From contig JAIOYP010000012.1 in the NCBI GenBank assembly GCA_021741155.1, positions 27,799-91,798 on the forward strand: 64,000 bases of DNA, given 5' to 3'. Below, piece by piece: positions 19,731 to 29,403 of the stretch (position 1 is its first letter; each line of letters opens with the position of its first letter). The notes beneath the pieces are model-generated. The model worked only from the letters and a program-made list of their open reading frames with translations. It had not been told where the DNA came from and did no database searches. The position numbers and the translations under genes were made by a program. The stretch is from Flavobacteriales bacterium (GTDB taxonomy: Bacteria > Bacteroidota > Bacteroidia > UBA10329).

Positions 19731-20258
19731 TCATCCTTCGTTGTTCTTCAAAATTTCTTTCAGATTTGCTCGCGCTCTCGATAGCAGCGATTCCACCGCT
19801 TTAAGCGATAACTCCATCACTTCTGCAATTTCGTTCTGGCTCAACTCTTCCATCAACTTTAACAACAAAGCCGTTTTCTGTCGTTCGGGCAATTGGTTTA
19901 TTGCTTTAAAAATATGCTCTGTGGCTTCTTTATTCTCCAAGTGTACTCCCTGATGGTCGAATGATGAAAAGGCATCCGAATCCTCGTTCACATCTGTGCG
20001 AATAAAGAGATGAAACCCAAAACGCTTCTTCCTCTTTTTTGCCTTTAAGAAATCTAACGACTGATTGACCGCAATGCGATAAACCCACGTTTTAAGCTCC
20101 GATTCTGCCTTAAAAGAATCCAACTTACCATGAATTTTAACGAAAACATCTTGAGTTACCTCTTCCGCATCGTGCGTGTTCTGCAAGTAGTTGAGACACA
20201 CGTTGAAGACCAACTTGGAATAGGTTTCATAGATAATATCGAAATCGAAGCACTTAAT
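19731..20258 (-). CDS. ECF RNA polymerase sigma factor (start uncertain; ORF track begins at TTG 20213)
   Basis: NTHDAEEVTQDVFVKIHGKLDSFKAESELKTWVYRIAVNQSLDFLKAKKRKK (sigma-70 region 2) and region 4 LPERQKTALLLKLMEELSQNEIAEVMELSLKAVESLLSRARANLKEIL; conserved-looking residues IKCFDFDIIYETYSKL lie upstream of the TTG, in frame. Confidence 0.88.
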   Translation of the reverse strand: MKCFDFDIIYETYSKLVFNVCLNYLQNTHDAEEVTQDVFVKIHGKLDSFKAESELKTWVYRIAVNQSLDFLKAKKRKKRFGFHLFIRTDVNEDSDAFSSFDHQGVHLENKEATEHIFKAINQLPERQKTALLLKLMEELSQNEIAEVMELSLKAVESLLSRARANLKEILKNNEG

Positions 20259-20396
20259 GGTTCTTGCGGTTGAATAGAGACGGAAATAACGGAATAGTTA
20301 AATGATTTCCCACAAAAAGCGAGCACTTGAATAACTCGAAGAGATTGACATCTCAATTTAACCGAACAAGTCAATCCATAGGTTGTTTACAGAATC

Positions 20397-20852
20397 ATGA
20401 AAAAGCTACTTCCATTCTTCACTCTTCTAGTTTTCTCTTCCACTTCGTGGAGTCAAACGCGCGTTCAAAAAGACGTAAAACCAGATAGTTATTACAAGCA
20501 AAAACTGACGGACGAGCAATATCGAGTAACGCGCCAGCATGATACCGAACGCGCTTTTGCTGGCAAGTATTGGGACAACAAATCCACAGGAGTTTACACG
20601 TGCATTTGCTGCGACTTAGATTTGTTTGAATCAAACACCAAGTTCAATAGCGGAACAGGCTGGCCCAGTTATTCCACGTACATCGGCAACCATGTGGAGA
20701 AATCTACCGACAGAAGTTTTGGTATGATGCGAGATGAAGTTCACTGCGCTCGATGCAATGCACACTTAGGTCACGTGTTTGATGACGGCCCGAATCCTAC
20801 TGGATTGCGGTATTGCATCAATTCGGCATCGTTGAATTTTAAGCTGAAATAG
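20397..20852 (+). CDS. msrB: Peptide-methionine (R)-S-oxide reductase, exported
   Basis: 151 aa; signal peptide; CICCDLDLFESNTKFNSGTGWPSY, DEVHCARCNAHLGHVFDDGPNPTGLRYCINSASL. Confidence 0.95.
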   Translation: MKKLLPFFTLLVFSSTSWSQTRVQKDVKPDSYYKQKLTDEQYRVTRQHDTERAFAGKYWDNKSTGVYTCICCDLDLFESNTKFNSGTGWPSYSTYIGNHVEKSTDRSFGMMRDEVHCARCNAHLGHVFDDGPNPTGLRYCINSASLNFKLK

Positions 20853-21060
20853 CTACTTGTAATCGTTCACATTTAGTTCAGCCGTACAAAAACTGAACTC
20901 ATGCTTCTGGTCGTTGGAGCAGACAATGATGATGCGGTCGTCTTGGTTCTGCTCAACTAGGTTTTGTACCACTCAATTGCAGCTGCATCCAAGTTAGAAG
21001 TTGGCTTATCAAGCAACACAAAAGCCGTATCTGATAGCAAGGCCAAAACACCCTCATCGT
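20853..21060 (-). pseudogene. Frameshifted remnant of an ABC transporter ATPase C-terminus
   Basis: Minus strand: EGVLALLSDTAFVLLDKPTSNLDAAAIEWYKT*, then after a +1 shift LVEQNQDDRIIIVCSNDQKHEFSFCTAELNVNDYK*. Walker B/D-loop pattern LLDxPTSNLD. Confidence 0.8.
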
Positions 21061-21264
21061 TCTCCAAACTTCTTAAACCCTAGTCCAAACTTGTGAAACC
21101 CTTCTCCAAAGCCATGAAATTTATCTCCAAAGTTCTCCAAACATTCTCAGTCCAAACAATAGTGCTCAACATGGAAAGGTTCTTGCACATGCTCCGAGTC
21201 TACTATCCACCAACCAGTCAACTATTTATCTAATCAACCTATCAACCAAACCCCAGTATTATCT

Positions 21265-22572
21265 TTGCCACCCACCATGCGCTTTCTCACACCATACCTT
21301 TTTCCCTTTTTCCTTTTCCCCTTTTTCTGCATTGCCCAGGAAGACGACTACTTCGATGACACCTTTGTGAGATACGAAGACCGCACCTACCAGAAAAGCA
21401 TCAAGACCGTTGAGTTCAACATCCAGAATGTGCAGTTAAGTCTCCCCGTAATCGTTCTCGGTGGTGGCGAAATACTCGAACTTCAGTTTGACGACCTCGA
21501 TGCCGAATATCAAGATTACACCTACACCGTTATTCACTGCGATCGCAATTGGGAGAAAAGCGATATTCCAAACTCCGAATACATTGATGGTTTCCTCGAA
21601 GAAAACGTCATGAAGTATGATTTCTCCTTCAATACCGTTCAGCCATTTATCCATTATTCGCTCAGTTTTCCAAGCCAGAACTTTCAGATAAAGCTGTCTG
21701 GTAATTACATCCTTCTTGTCTACAAAGATTTTAACCGCGAAAAACCCATCATTACCCGCAGGTTCAGAGTTTATGAAAACCTCGTCAAAATCAATGCACA
21801 GGTGCGCATGCCAATGATTATCGACAAGAGACGAACCCATCATCAGGTCGATGTGAACATTGACCATCCCGAATATGACATTCGTAATCCTTTTGGCGAC
21901 CTAGCTCTGCACATCCAACAGAACTACCGCTGGGATAATATAAAGACCAGTCTGCAGCCCATTTTCGTAAAAGAGGGAAAATTGATTTACGACAACATGG
22001 GCGAAGTTCTCTTCGAAGGCGGCAACGAATACCGCTGGATTGACACACGCAGTTTGCGCTATCAAGCCGAAAACGTAAGTTCCATTTGGTACGACCCCGA
22101 TTCAATGAAAAACCACATGTTCCTTCTTCCAGATAAGGAACTGAGCAAAACTCGCTACAGTCGCGAACCCGACATCAACGGGGCCTTTAGCATTGATGTG
22201 AGAGAAGGAAACGACCCTACCCGTGATGCCGATTACGTTCTCGTTCATTTCCAACTAAAATATCTTGACCCAATAATGGACGGTGGCCTCTATCTCTATG
22301 GCGGTCTCACCGAATGGCAGATTCAGCCAAAGTACCGTATGGATTTTAGCTATCGCGATGGCATCTATGAGTGTACCGCCTACCTCAAACAAGGATATTA
22401 CAACTATCAATACGTCTACGTTAAGGATGGCGAAACAGAAGGTGCAACCGAACTTACCGAAGGTTCTTTCTTTGATGCAAGGCAGATTTACACTTTCTAC
22501 GCCTATCACAAACAAATGGGCTCTCGCTACGATAGATTGATTGGGCATTCCATCATTTCTTCGCAAAATTGA
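21265..22572 (+). CDS. Type IX secretion system plug protein (DUF5103-like)
   Basis: 435 aa; YTYTVIHCDRNWEKSDIPNSEYIDGFLEENVMKYDFSFNT...FIHYSLSFPS pattern; signal peptide. Confidence 0.85.
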   Translation: MPPTMRFLTPYLFPFFLFPFFCIAQEDDYFDDTFVRYEDRTYQKSIKTVEFNIQNVQLSLPVIVLGGGEILELQFDDLDAEYQDYTYTVIHCDRNWEKSDIPNSEYIDGFLEENVMKYDFSFNTVQPFIHYSLSFPSQNFQIKLSGNYILLVYKDFNREKPIITRRFRVYENLVKINAQVRMPMIIDKRRTHHQVDVNIDHPEYDIRNPFGDLALHIQQNYRWDNIKTSLQPIFVKEGKLIYDNMGEVLFEGGNEYRWIDTRSLRYQAENVSSIWYDPDSMKNHMFLLPDKELSKTRYSREPDINGAFSIDVREGNDPTRDADYVLVHFQLKYLDPIMDGGLYLYGGLTEWQIQPKYRMDFSYRDGIYECTAYLKQGYYNYQYVYVKDGETEGATELTEGSFFDARQIYTFYAYHKQMGSRYDRLIGHSIISSQN

Positions 22573-22628
22573 CCCATCTCGGCAACGGGTTAAAAAAATG
22601 ATCGTTTATTTGTCATTGCGCAGGCATC

Positions 22629-23012
22629 ATGACAAAGGTTACCAATGGCATACGAGTTACAGCAAAGGTCAAGTTCAAAGAGGAATACTCTGAACCTGAG
22701 AACAACTACTTTGTGTTCTTTTATCGCATAACCATTGAAAACTTCAACGACTTCGAAGTGCAACTGCTCCGCAGACATTGGGACATTTTCGATAGCAATG
22801 GCATCAAGACCGTTGTAGATGGCGAAGGTGTCGTTGGCGAAAAACCCATCCTTGTTTCAGGCGAACTCTATTCGTATGAAAGTGCCTGCAACCTCGAATC
22901 GGGTATGGGCAGCATGAGTGGTTTCTATGAATTCATGCGTACTTCAGATGGCGTTTTATTCCAAGCTGAGATTCCTGAATTTATAATGGAGGTTCCGTAC
23001 ATGCTTAACTAA
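22629..23012 (+). CDS. apaG: ApaG protein
   Basis: 127 aa; RHWDIFDSNGIKTVVDGEGVVGEKPILVSGELYSYESACNLESGMGSMSGFYEF. Confidence 0.95.
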   Translation: MTKVTNGIRVTAKVKFKEEYSEPENNYFVFFYRITIENFNDFEVQLLRRHWDIFDSNGIKTVVDGEGVVGEKPILVSGELYSYESACNLESGMGSMSGFYEFMRTSDGVLFQAEIPEFIMEVPYMLN

Positions 23013-24793
23013 GAAGCATATACTTCTTCTATCTCTTTCGCATACATCTCATTCACCACTTTTCGCTTCATTTTCATAGTTGGGGTAAGTTCTCCTGTTT
23101 CAACCGCGAAATCTCTTACAAGCACTTTGAACCGACCGATTCTCTCAAACTTGGCCACTTTGGCATTTACTGCTTCAATTTGTGCGGAAACATACTTCTG
23201 AAACACCTCCGAAAAAGCTAGCTCAGCTACATTCTTTGCTCGTGTTCCCAATTTCAAATTCATTGATTCAACTGCCAACGAATCTGCTGTAACAAGTGCT
23301 ATCAAGTAAGGTTTTTTATCACCGATAAGCACCGCTTGCGAGATGCCATCAATACGTTTCAGCATGGCTTCGATGGGTTGAGGTGCAACATTCTTAGCTC
23401 CTGCGGTAATGATGAGATCTTTCTTTCGATCGATGATCTTCAAATTTCCATCAGCATCAAACTCGCCTACATCGCCCGTGTGCAACCAACCTCCTTCCCA
23501 CAATTCTGCCGTTGCTTCTGGCATGTGCATGTAGCCTTTGGTCAAAGCTGGTCCGCGAGCAAGAATCTCTCCATCGGCAGCAATCTTCAGTTCCACTCCT
23601 TCCAATGGTTTTCCCACGGTTCCAAACTTTCTATTTGATGGGGAAGTGGTTGCAATTATCCCCGTTGTCTCGGTCATACCATAAACCTCATTTATCTGTA
23701 TTCCGAGCGAAGTAAAAAACCGAAGATTGTCCAGATTGGAAGGAGCAGCACCGATAAATGCCAACAGAATCTGATCCATTCCCAGCTTGGATTTAATCTT
23801 ACTCACCACTAATCTGTTCGCGAGTTTTCTGGATAATGAAGTCACAGGCTTTCCTGTCAGTTGCTCCTCATCAAAAGCGGCCAACTCAGTCTTTAATCCC
23901 CATTTCAAAAGCATCTTTTTAAACCCCGTGCTTCCTTCAATAATTCCCTTCAAAGCAGATTCTACCTTTTCCCAAACCCTCGGAACACCAAGCAACACAT
24001 TCGGTCTCACAAGCGGCAGGTAGTCTTTCATTAGCAGCGCATCCGAACACAAATACACTTCGCCACCCGTTTCTAATTGAAGATTATTGGTTGCAATCTG
24101 CTCCGCAATATGACTCAGCGGCAAATACGAAATGGCTCTTGACGGCACCTTCATTTCAAACCGCCTCATCAGTGTTTCGCCCACATACGAAAGATGATAA
24201 TGGGTAGACATCACCGCTTTTGGAACTCCCGTGGTTCCTGAAGTATAGATGACAAAAGCCGTATCGTCTGGAGCAATGGATTTCAACCTTTCTTGAAACC
24301 TAGCTTCATCTCCATCTTTGCCCAACTTCAGAAAGTCTGAAAATAAGATGGTCCAATCAGGGTCGGCATCATTCACCTCATCAAAAAGAATCACCTTTTC
24401 TAAAGTAGGAAGCTCGCTTCTGCTTGCTACAAGCTTCTCATATTGCGATTGATTCTCAGCAAAAACGAACCGTGCTTTCGAGTGGTTAATCAAATACGCC
24501 AATTGCTCAGCTGTATTGGTCTGATAGGATGGAGTTGCAATGCCACCTGCTGCCATGATTCCGAATTGAGCATAAAGCCACTCCGCCCGATTGTTTCCAA
24601 TAATAACCACACATTCTCCTTTCCTTATTCCGAAGGTTAGCAGCGCCTTGGCTACGGATTCCACGTTCCGTAAGTATTCGCTCCACTTCACCGATTCCCA
24701 ACCAGCCCCGTTTCTTGTGTGTAGCGCAAAGTTGTTAGGAGTTTTCTCCGCCCAATTGCGGAGTTTATCCAATGGCATTGTTACTTCTATCAT
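23009..24793 (-). CDS. Long-chain fatty-acid--CoA ligase (AMP-forming)
   Basis: 594 aa; FVIYTSGTTGVPKAVMSTH, INEVYGMTETTG, GGWLHTGDVGEFDADGNLKIIDRKKDLIITAGAKN. Confidence 0.95.
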   Translation of the reverse strand: MIEVTMPLDKLRNWAEKTPNNFALHTRNGAGWESVKWSEYLRNVESVAKALLTFGIRKGECVVIIGNNRAEWLYAQFGIMAAGGIATPSYQTNTAEQLAYLINHSKARFVFAENQSQYEKLVASRSELPTLEKVILFDEVNDADPDWTILFSDFLKLGKDGDEARFQERLKSIAPDDTAFVIYTSGTTGVPKAVMSTHYHLSYVGETLMRRFEMKVPSRAISYLPLSHIAEQIATNNLQLETGGEVYLCSDALLMKDYLPLVRPNVLLGVPRVWEKVESALKGIIEGSTGFKKMLLKWGLKTELAAFDEEQLTGKPVTSLSRKLANRLVVSKIKSKLGMDQILLAFIGAAPSNLDNLRFFTSLGIQINEVYGMTETTGIIATTSPSNRKFGTVGKPLEGVELKIAADGEILARGPALTKGYMHMPEATAELWEGGWLHTGDVGEFDADGNLKIIDRKKDLIITAGAKNVAPQPIEAMLKRIDGISQAVLIGDKKPYLIALVTADSLAVESMNLKLGTRAKNVAELAFSEVFQKYVSAQIEAVNAKVAKFERIGRFKVLVRDFAVETGELTPTMKMKRKVVNEMYAKEIEEVYAS

Positions 24794-24904
24794 ATCAGAA
24801 ATTAGGTGACGATGCTAAATATACAAACATGCAAGAGCCTCTCTTCGGTTCTTAAAATAAGCGTAGGCTGACTACTTTCGCAGCTCATTAAAGATTTACA
24901 AGCC

Positions 24905-26536
24905 ATGTCAAACGCATTCTATAACGTACCAAAAGCCACCAACGAACCCATTCTCAATTATGCTCCCGGAAGCAAAGAGAAAGCGGACGTAAAGAAAGCT
25001 TTAGCAGTAATGCGCGGTACCGAAATAGATGCACCGATGTTTATCGGAGGTAAAGAAGTTAGAACGGGAGATAAGGTTCGGATGGCTCCGCCTCACGATC
25101 ATCAGCATACTTTGGGTTATTTCCATCGTGGAACTGAAGAACACGTGCAACAAGCCATTGATGCTGCATTAGCGGCCAAAGAAAACTGGGCAAACTTGAG
25201 CTGGGAACACCGCGCTTCCATCTTCCTCAAAGCAGCAGACCTTTTGGCTGGGCCTTACCGCGCCAAGATGAATGCAGCAACCATGCTGGCACAAAGCAAG
25301 AATGTTTTTCAAGCGGAGATTGATGCCGTTTGTGAGTATGCAGACTTCCTTCGTTTCAACGTAGAATTCATGACCGAAATCTACAAACAACAACCTCCCT
25401 ACTCTCCTGCTCCAACGTGGAACAGAGTAGAGCAACGTCCGTTAGAAGGATTCGTGTTTGCGCTAACTCCCTTCAACTTCACTTCCATTGCAGGAAACCT
25501 GCCGGGCGCACCCGCTTTGATGGGAAATACCGTTGTCTGGAAACCTGCCGACACACAGATTTACTCAGCGCAGATTATCATGCAAATCTTCAAAGAAGCT
25601 GGATTGCCTGATGGCGTTATCAACTTGGTTTACGTCCGAGGACCAGTTGCTGGAGATGTCATCTTCAAGCATCCCGACTTTGCAGGAATTCACTTCACAG
25701 GTTCCACTGGCGTGTTCCAAGGCATTTGGAAAACAATCGGGGACAACATCCACAAATACAAAAGCTATCCTAGAATTGTGGGCGAAACAGGAGGAAAGGA
25801 TTTCATCATTGCGCATCCATCATCGCTGCCAAGGCAAGTAGCAACAGCTATCGTTCGTGGTGCATTTGAGTATCAAGGTCAGAAATGCTCGGCTGCATCA
25901 AGGGTTTACATTCCAAGCAATCTTTGGAAAGAAGTAAAAGGCTACGTAATTGAAGACCTGAAGACGTTCAAAATGGGGCCTTCTGAAGATTTCACAAACT
26001 TCATCAATGCAGTCATTGACGAGAAATCGTTTGATAAAATTGCCAACTACATTGACCAAGCCAAGAAAGACGGCCAAGAGATTATTGCTGGCGGTAATTA
26101 CGATAAATCGAAGGGCTACTTCATTGAGCCTACCGTAATCGTAGCCAACGACCCCAAATACACTACCATGTGCGAAGAGATTTTCGGACCTGTTGTTACG
26201 ATTTACGTTTTTGATGAAAACAAATGGGACGAAACGCTTGACATTCTAGAAAAAACTTCGCCTTACGCTTTAACTGGAGCTTTATTCAGCCAAGACCGCT
26301 ACGTGATTGAAAGCGCCATGAAAAAGCTCGAAAACTGCGCGGGCAATTTCTACATTAACGATAAGCCAACAGGTGCAGTCGTAGGACAACAGCCATTTGG
26401 TGGAGCAAGAGGTTCTGGTACGAATGACAAAGCTGGTTCCATGATAAATCTGCTACGTTGGGTTTCTCCGCGAACAATCAAAGAGAATTTTGTTCCGCCA
26501 ACGGATTATCGTTATCCGTTTTTGGCTGAAAGTTGA
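24905..26536 (+). CDS. pruA: L-glutamate gamma-semialdehyde (1-pyrroline-5-carboxylate) dehydrogenase
   Basis: 543 aa ALDH; SYPRIVGETGGKDFIIAHPS, FEYQGQKCSAASRVYIP. Confidence 0.96.
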   Translation: MSNAFYNVPKATNEPILNYAPGSKEKADVKKALAVMRGTEIDAPMFIGGKEVRTGDKVRMAPPHDHQHTLGYFHRGTEEHVQQAIDAALAAKENWANLSWEHRASIFLKAADLLAGPYRAKMNAATMLAQSKNVFQAEIDAVCEYADFLRFNVEFMTEIYKQQPPYSPAPTWNRVEQRPLEGFVFALTPFNFTSIAGNLPGAPALMGNTVVWKPADTQIYSAQIIMQIFKEAGLPDGVINLVYVRGPVAGDVIFKHPDFAGIHFTGSTGVFQGIWKTIGDNIHKYKSYPRIVGETGGKDFIIAHPSSLPRQVATAIVRGAFEYQGQKCSAASRVYIPSNLWKEVKGYVIEDLKTFKMGPSEDFTNFINAVIDEKSFDKIANYIDQAKKDGQEIIAGGNYDKSKGYFIEPTVIVANDPKYTTMCEEIFGPVVTIYVFDENKWDETLDILEKTSPYALTGALFSQDRYVIESAMKKLENCAGNFYINDKPTGAVVGQQPFGGARGSGTNDKAGSMINLLRWVSPRTIKENFVPPTDYRYPFLAES

Positions 26537-26558
26537 GACTGAACAATCGATTGTTTAA

Positions 26559-26604
26559 AAAGCCGTTCTCCTAGACATGAAATCTAGAAGAACGGCTTTA
26601 ATTT
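26559..26604 (+). terminator. Intrinsic terminator after pruA
   Basis: aaagccgttct ... agaacggcttt plus nested ctaga arms, followed by aatttta. Confidence 0.75.
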
Positions 26605-26611
26605 TACGGTT

Positions 26612-26923
26612 GTGAAGAAGCTCAAGAAATTAGGCAAAAAGCTAAATCCTTATATCCGCAGCAAGTACGCGGTAACGCTACTTGCTTTCTTGGTTTGGAT
26701 GACTTTTTTTGATGAAAACAGCTTCATTTCTACCATCAAGAACCAACTAAAATTGGCAGAGATGGAGAATGAAAGAGACCACTACTTAAAGGAAATTTCC
26801 GAAAGCACTGCCGACCTCAAACTCCTTCAGAACAACAAAGAACTTCTCGAAAAGTTTGCTCGAGAAAAGTACCTCATGAAGAAAGACAATGAAGATATCT
26901 TTGTCTTTTCTGTAGAGGATTAA
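26612..26923 (+). CDS. Septum formation initiator (FtsB/DivIC family)
   Basis: 103 aa, GTG start; TM then coiled coil, KLLQNNKELLEKFAREKYLMKKDNEDIFVF. Confidence 0.88.
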   Translation: MKKLKKLGKKLNPYIRSKYAVTLLAFLVWMTFFDENSFISTIKNQLKLAEMENERDHYLKEISESTADLKLLQNNKELLEKFAREKYLMKKDNEDIFVFSVED

Positions 26924-27032
26924 CCAAAAAATTTACGAATTACGATTGTCGATTTTTGATTTGCGATTTTACGCGAAAGTCTTGCATCTCACTTTGGGTT
27001 TTAATTCCTAATTTTTCATTCCTAATTCTTAA

Positions 27033-27959
27033 TTGATTAAAGTGGATTTACTGAAAGAACTATGCGCCATCCGAGCAGTGAGCGGTGAAGAACGTGCGCT
27101 AACCGATTTCGTTCTTAAATACATTGACGAAACCGAGAAAAACTGGAAGGTTAAACCAAAAGTTATTTCTGGAGATGAATTTCACGAGAACATCATTCTT
27201 GTTTTCGGGAAGAAGCCACAAACCGCCATTTTTGCTCACTTAGACAGCATCGGGTTTACGGTTCGTTATGGCAATCAATTGGTAAAAGTTGGCGGCCCTG
27301 TTATTGAGAACAAAATCAAATTGGTTGGATCTGACTCTCAAGGAGAGATTGAATGCAAACTCAAAGTGAGTAAGAAGAATCAATCTTACCACTGTAAGTT
27401 CGAACGAGAAATTGAACGAGGAACAAATCTTACCTTCAAACCCGATTTCCGTGAAACAAAAAGCCACGTACAGTGCTGCTACATGGACAATCGCCTTGGC
27501 GTTTGGAATGCACTAAAAGTGGCCGAAACGTTGGAAGAAGGCATCATCGTTTTCAGCACGCGTGAAGAACATGGTGGCGGAGCCGTTTCATATCTCGGCA
27601 AATACATTCAAGAGAAATATGGCGTGCGGCAGGCACTCATTTCCGACATCACGTGGGTTACCGAAGGTGTTCAACCTGGTAAGGGCGTTGCCATTTCTAT
27701 GCGCGACCGTGGATTGCCTCGTAGAACATACTTAGACCGCGTCATCAAAATTGCCAAGGAAACAGATATTCCATTTCAATTGGAAGTAGAAGGAGCTGGC
27801 GGAAGCGATGGTTTAGAATTGCAATCTTCGCCTTATCCATGGGAATGGGTTTTCGTTGGAGCGCCAGAAGATAATGTCCATTCACCGGACGAAATCGTGC
27901 ACAAAGACGACATCACAGCAATGACTGCATTGTATAAGGTATTGATGGAGAAACTTTGA
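27033..27959 (+). CDS. M42/M20-like metallopeptidase (aminopeptidase)
   Basis: 308 aa; AHLDSIGF, DNRLGVW, STREEHGGGAV, VGAPEDNVHSPDEIVH. Confidence 0.8.
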   Translation: MIKVDLLKELCAIRAVSGEERALTDFVLKYIDETEKNWKVKPKVISGDEFHENIILVFGKKPQTAIFAHLDSIGFTVRYGNQLVKVGGPVIENKIKLVGSDSQGEIECKLKVSKKNQSYHCKFEREIERGTNLTFKPDFRETKSHVQCCYMDNRLGVWNALKVAETLEEGIIVFSTREEHGGGAVSYLGKYIQEKYGVRQALISDITWVTEGVQPGKGVAISMRDRGLPRRTYLDRVIKIAKETDIPFQLEVEGAGGSDGLELQSSPYPWEWVFVGAPEDNVHSPDEIVHKDDITAMTALYKVLMEKL

Positions 27960-28035
27960 GGGGTTACTAATTACGAATAGATACGAATTTGCGAATCGTG
28001 CTGATTCCATAACTCCATCAACTTTGTAAACTTCA

Positions 28036-28443
28036 TCAACCCAAATACTTTTTCGCGGCATCCATAATTACATCAGGAGCACATTGTGGTTTCATGGTTT
28101 TGCTATCAACAAAAACCAACTGCGTTAAAGCTGTGTTCAGCAATTCGCCTTTGACATTCCATGTTTCGTATTCAAACGTAATGCGCGAACGTGGCTCTTC
28201 TTTTATGCGTGTTACAATCGTCAACTCCTCATCATAAAATGCTGGTTTTTTGTAGGTAATCTCGTACCGAATAACTGGCATCATAATTCCAGATTCTTCC
28301 AACTCCACGTAATTGATGCCTAGAGCGCGCATCGCTTCTACCCTTCCAACCTCAAAATAAGTGGCGTAATTACCGTAATAGACATATCCCATTCTATCCA
28401 CTTCCGAATAGCGGGTTCTAATCTTTGTGCTGTGTTCAAACAT
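28036..28443 (-). CDS. Acyl-CoA thioesterase (YbgC/4HBT family)
   Basis: 135 aa; RYSEVDRMGYVYYGNYATYFEVGRVEAMRALG. Confidence 0.9.
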   Translation of the reverse strand: MFEHSTKIRTRYSEVDRMGYVYYGNYATYFEVGRVEAMRALGINYVELEESGIMMPVIRYEITYKKPAFYDEELTIVTRIKEEPRSRITFEYETWNVKGELLNTALTQLVFVDSKTMKPQCAPDVIMDAAKKYLG

Positions 28444-28483
28444 TCTTCGAAGTTACTTCCCTAAGTCAAAAAAACATTTTTCA

Positions 28484-28563
28484 AGCCACAGATTCACTGA
28501 TTTTCACAGATGAAAAGGATTATTTCAGTAAAAAATCTGTGCTAATCTGAGCATCTGTGGCTA
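28484..28563. repeat. Palindromic intergenic repeat (family B copy 2)
   Basis: agccacagattcactgattttcacagat ... aatctgtgctaatctgagcatctgtggct. Confidence 0.8.
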
Positions 28564-28686
28564 TTTCATTTTCTATTCTAAAAATCTCAAATTGAACATT
28601 TGGTCAAACCAGTTCTTTCACCATTGTTTCGCATTTCTTCATTTAGGATTTCGGGTTATTCTTCATTCGTTCCGTAAACTTGCATC

Positions 28687-29403
28687 ATGCGTTGGTTGTG
28701 GTTTGCAATTTTTCTTTCTGCCTGTTCAGGTTCGATCACCGAATACAAAGCCGTTGAAATGAATGATTCGATTTCGGATGATGGTCTGTCTGAATCGATG
28801 ATTGCACCCTATCGCGACAGCTTGGAATTAACCATGAACTCAGTTTTGGTTCAGAATCAAGTTACGCTGACGCGAGGAATTCCTGAAAGCACACTTGGAA
28901 ACCTGATTGCTGACCTACTTCTAGAACGCGCTCAAACGGAATTACCCGATTCGATACTACCCGATTTATGCCTTATTAATATAGGAGGCCTTCGCGTAGA
29001 TCTTCCAGAAGGAGACATCACCATTGGAAAAGTATTTGAGCTTATGCCATTCGAAAACGAATTGGACGTGCTCGAACTTTCTCCAGAGCGAATGAAGGAA
29101 ATGCTCACGTACTTGAAAGAAGTAGGCGGTCAACCATTTTCAGGAATGAACTTGACCATAAAGCCAAACGGATATGATTGCGAAATAAACGGTGAGCCAC
29201 TGGACGAAAATCGTACCTATTATATAGTGACAAGCGATTATCTGGCCGATGGTGGAGACAAGATGTATTTTTTCAAAGAGCCATTGACGAGAATTAAAAC
29301 GGGAATCAAGCTGCGAGATGCCATTATTAACCATTTCAGGATTGTTGGACTTGCTGGAAAGCCGCTCACAAGTTCGATTGACGGACGATTGACAATCGAA
29401 TGA
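28687..29403 (+). CDS. 5'-nucleotidase C-terminal domain protein (lipoprotein)
   Basis: 238 aa; ESTLGNLIADLLLERAQTEL...NIGGLRVDLPEGDITIGKVFELMPFENELDVLEL. Confidence 0.9.
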   Translation: MRWLWFAIFLSACSGSITEYKAVEMNDSISDDGLSESMIAPYRDSLELTMNSVLVQNQVTLTRGIPESTLGNLIADLLLERAQTELPDSILPDLCLINIGGLRVDLPEGDITIGKVFELMPFENELDVLELSPERMKEMLTYLKEVGGQPFSGMNLTIKPNGYDCEINGEPLDENRTYYIVTSDYLADGGDKMYFFKEPLTRIKTGIKLRDAIINHFRIVGLAGKPLTSSIDGRLTIE

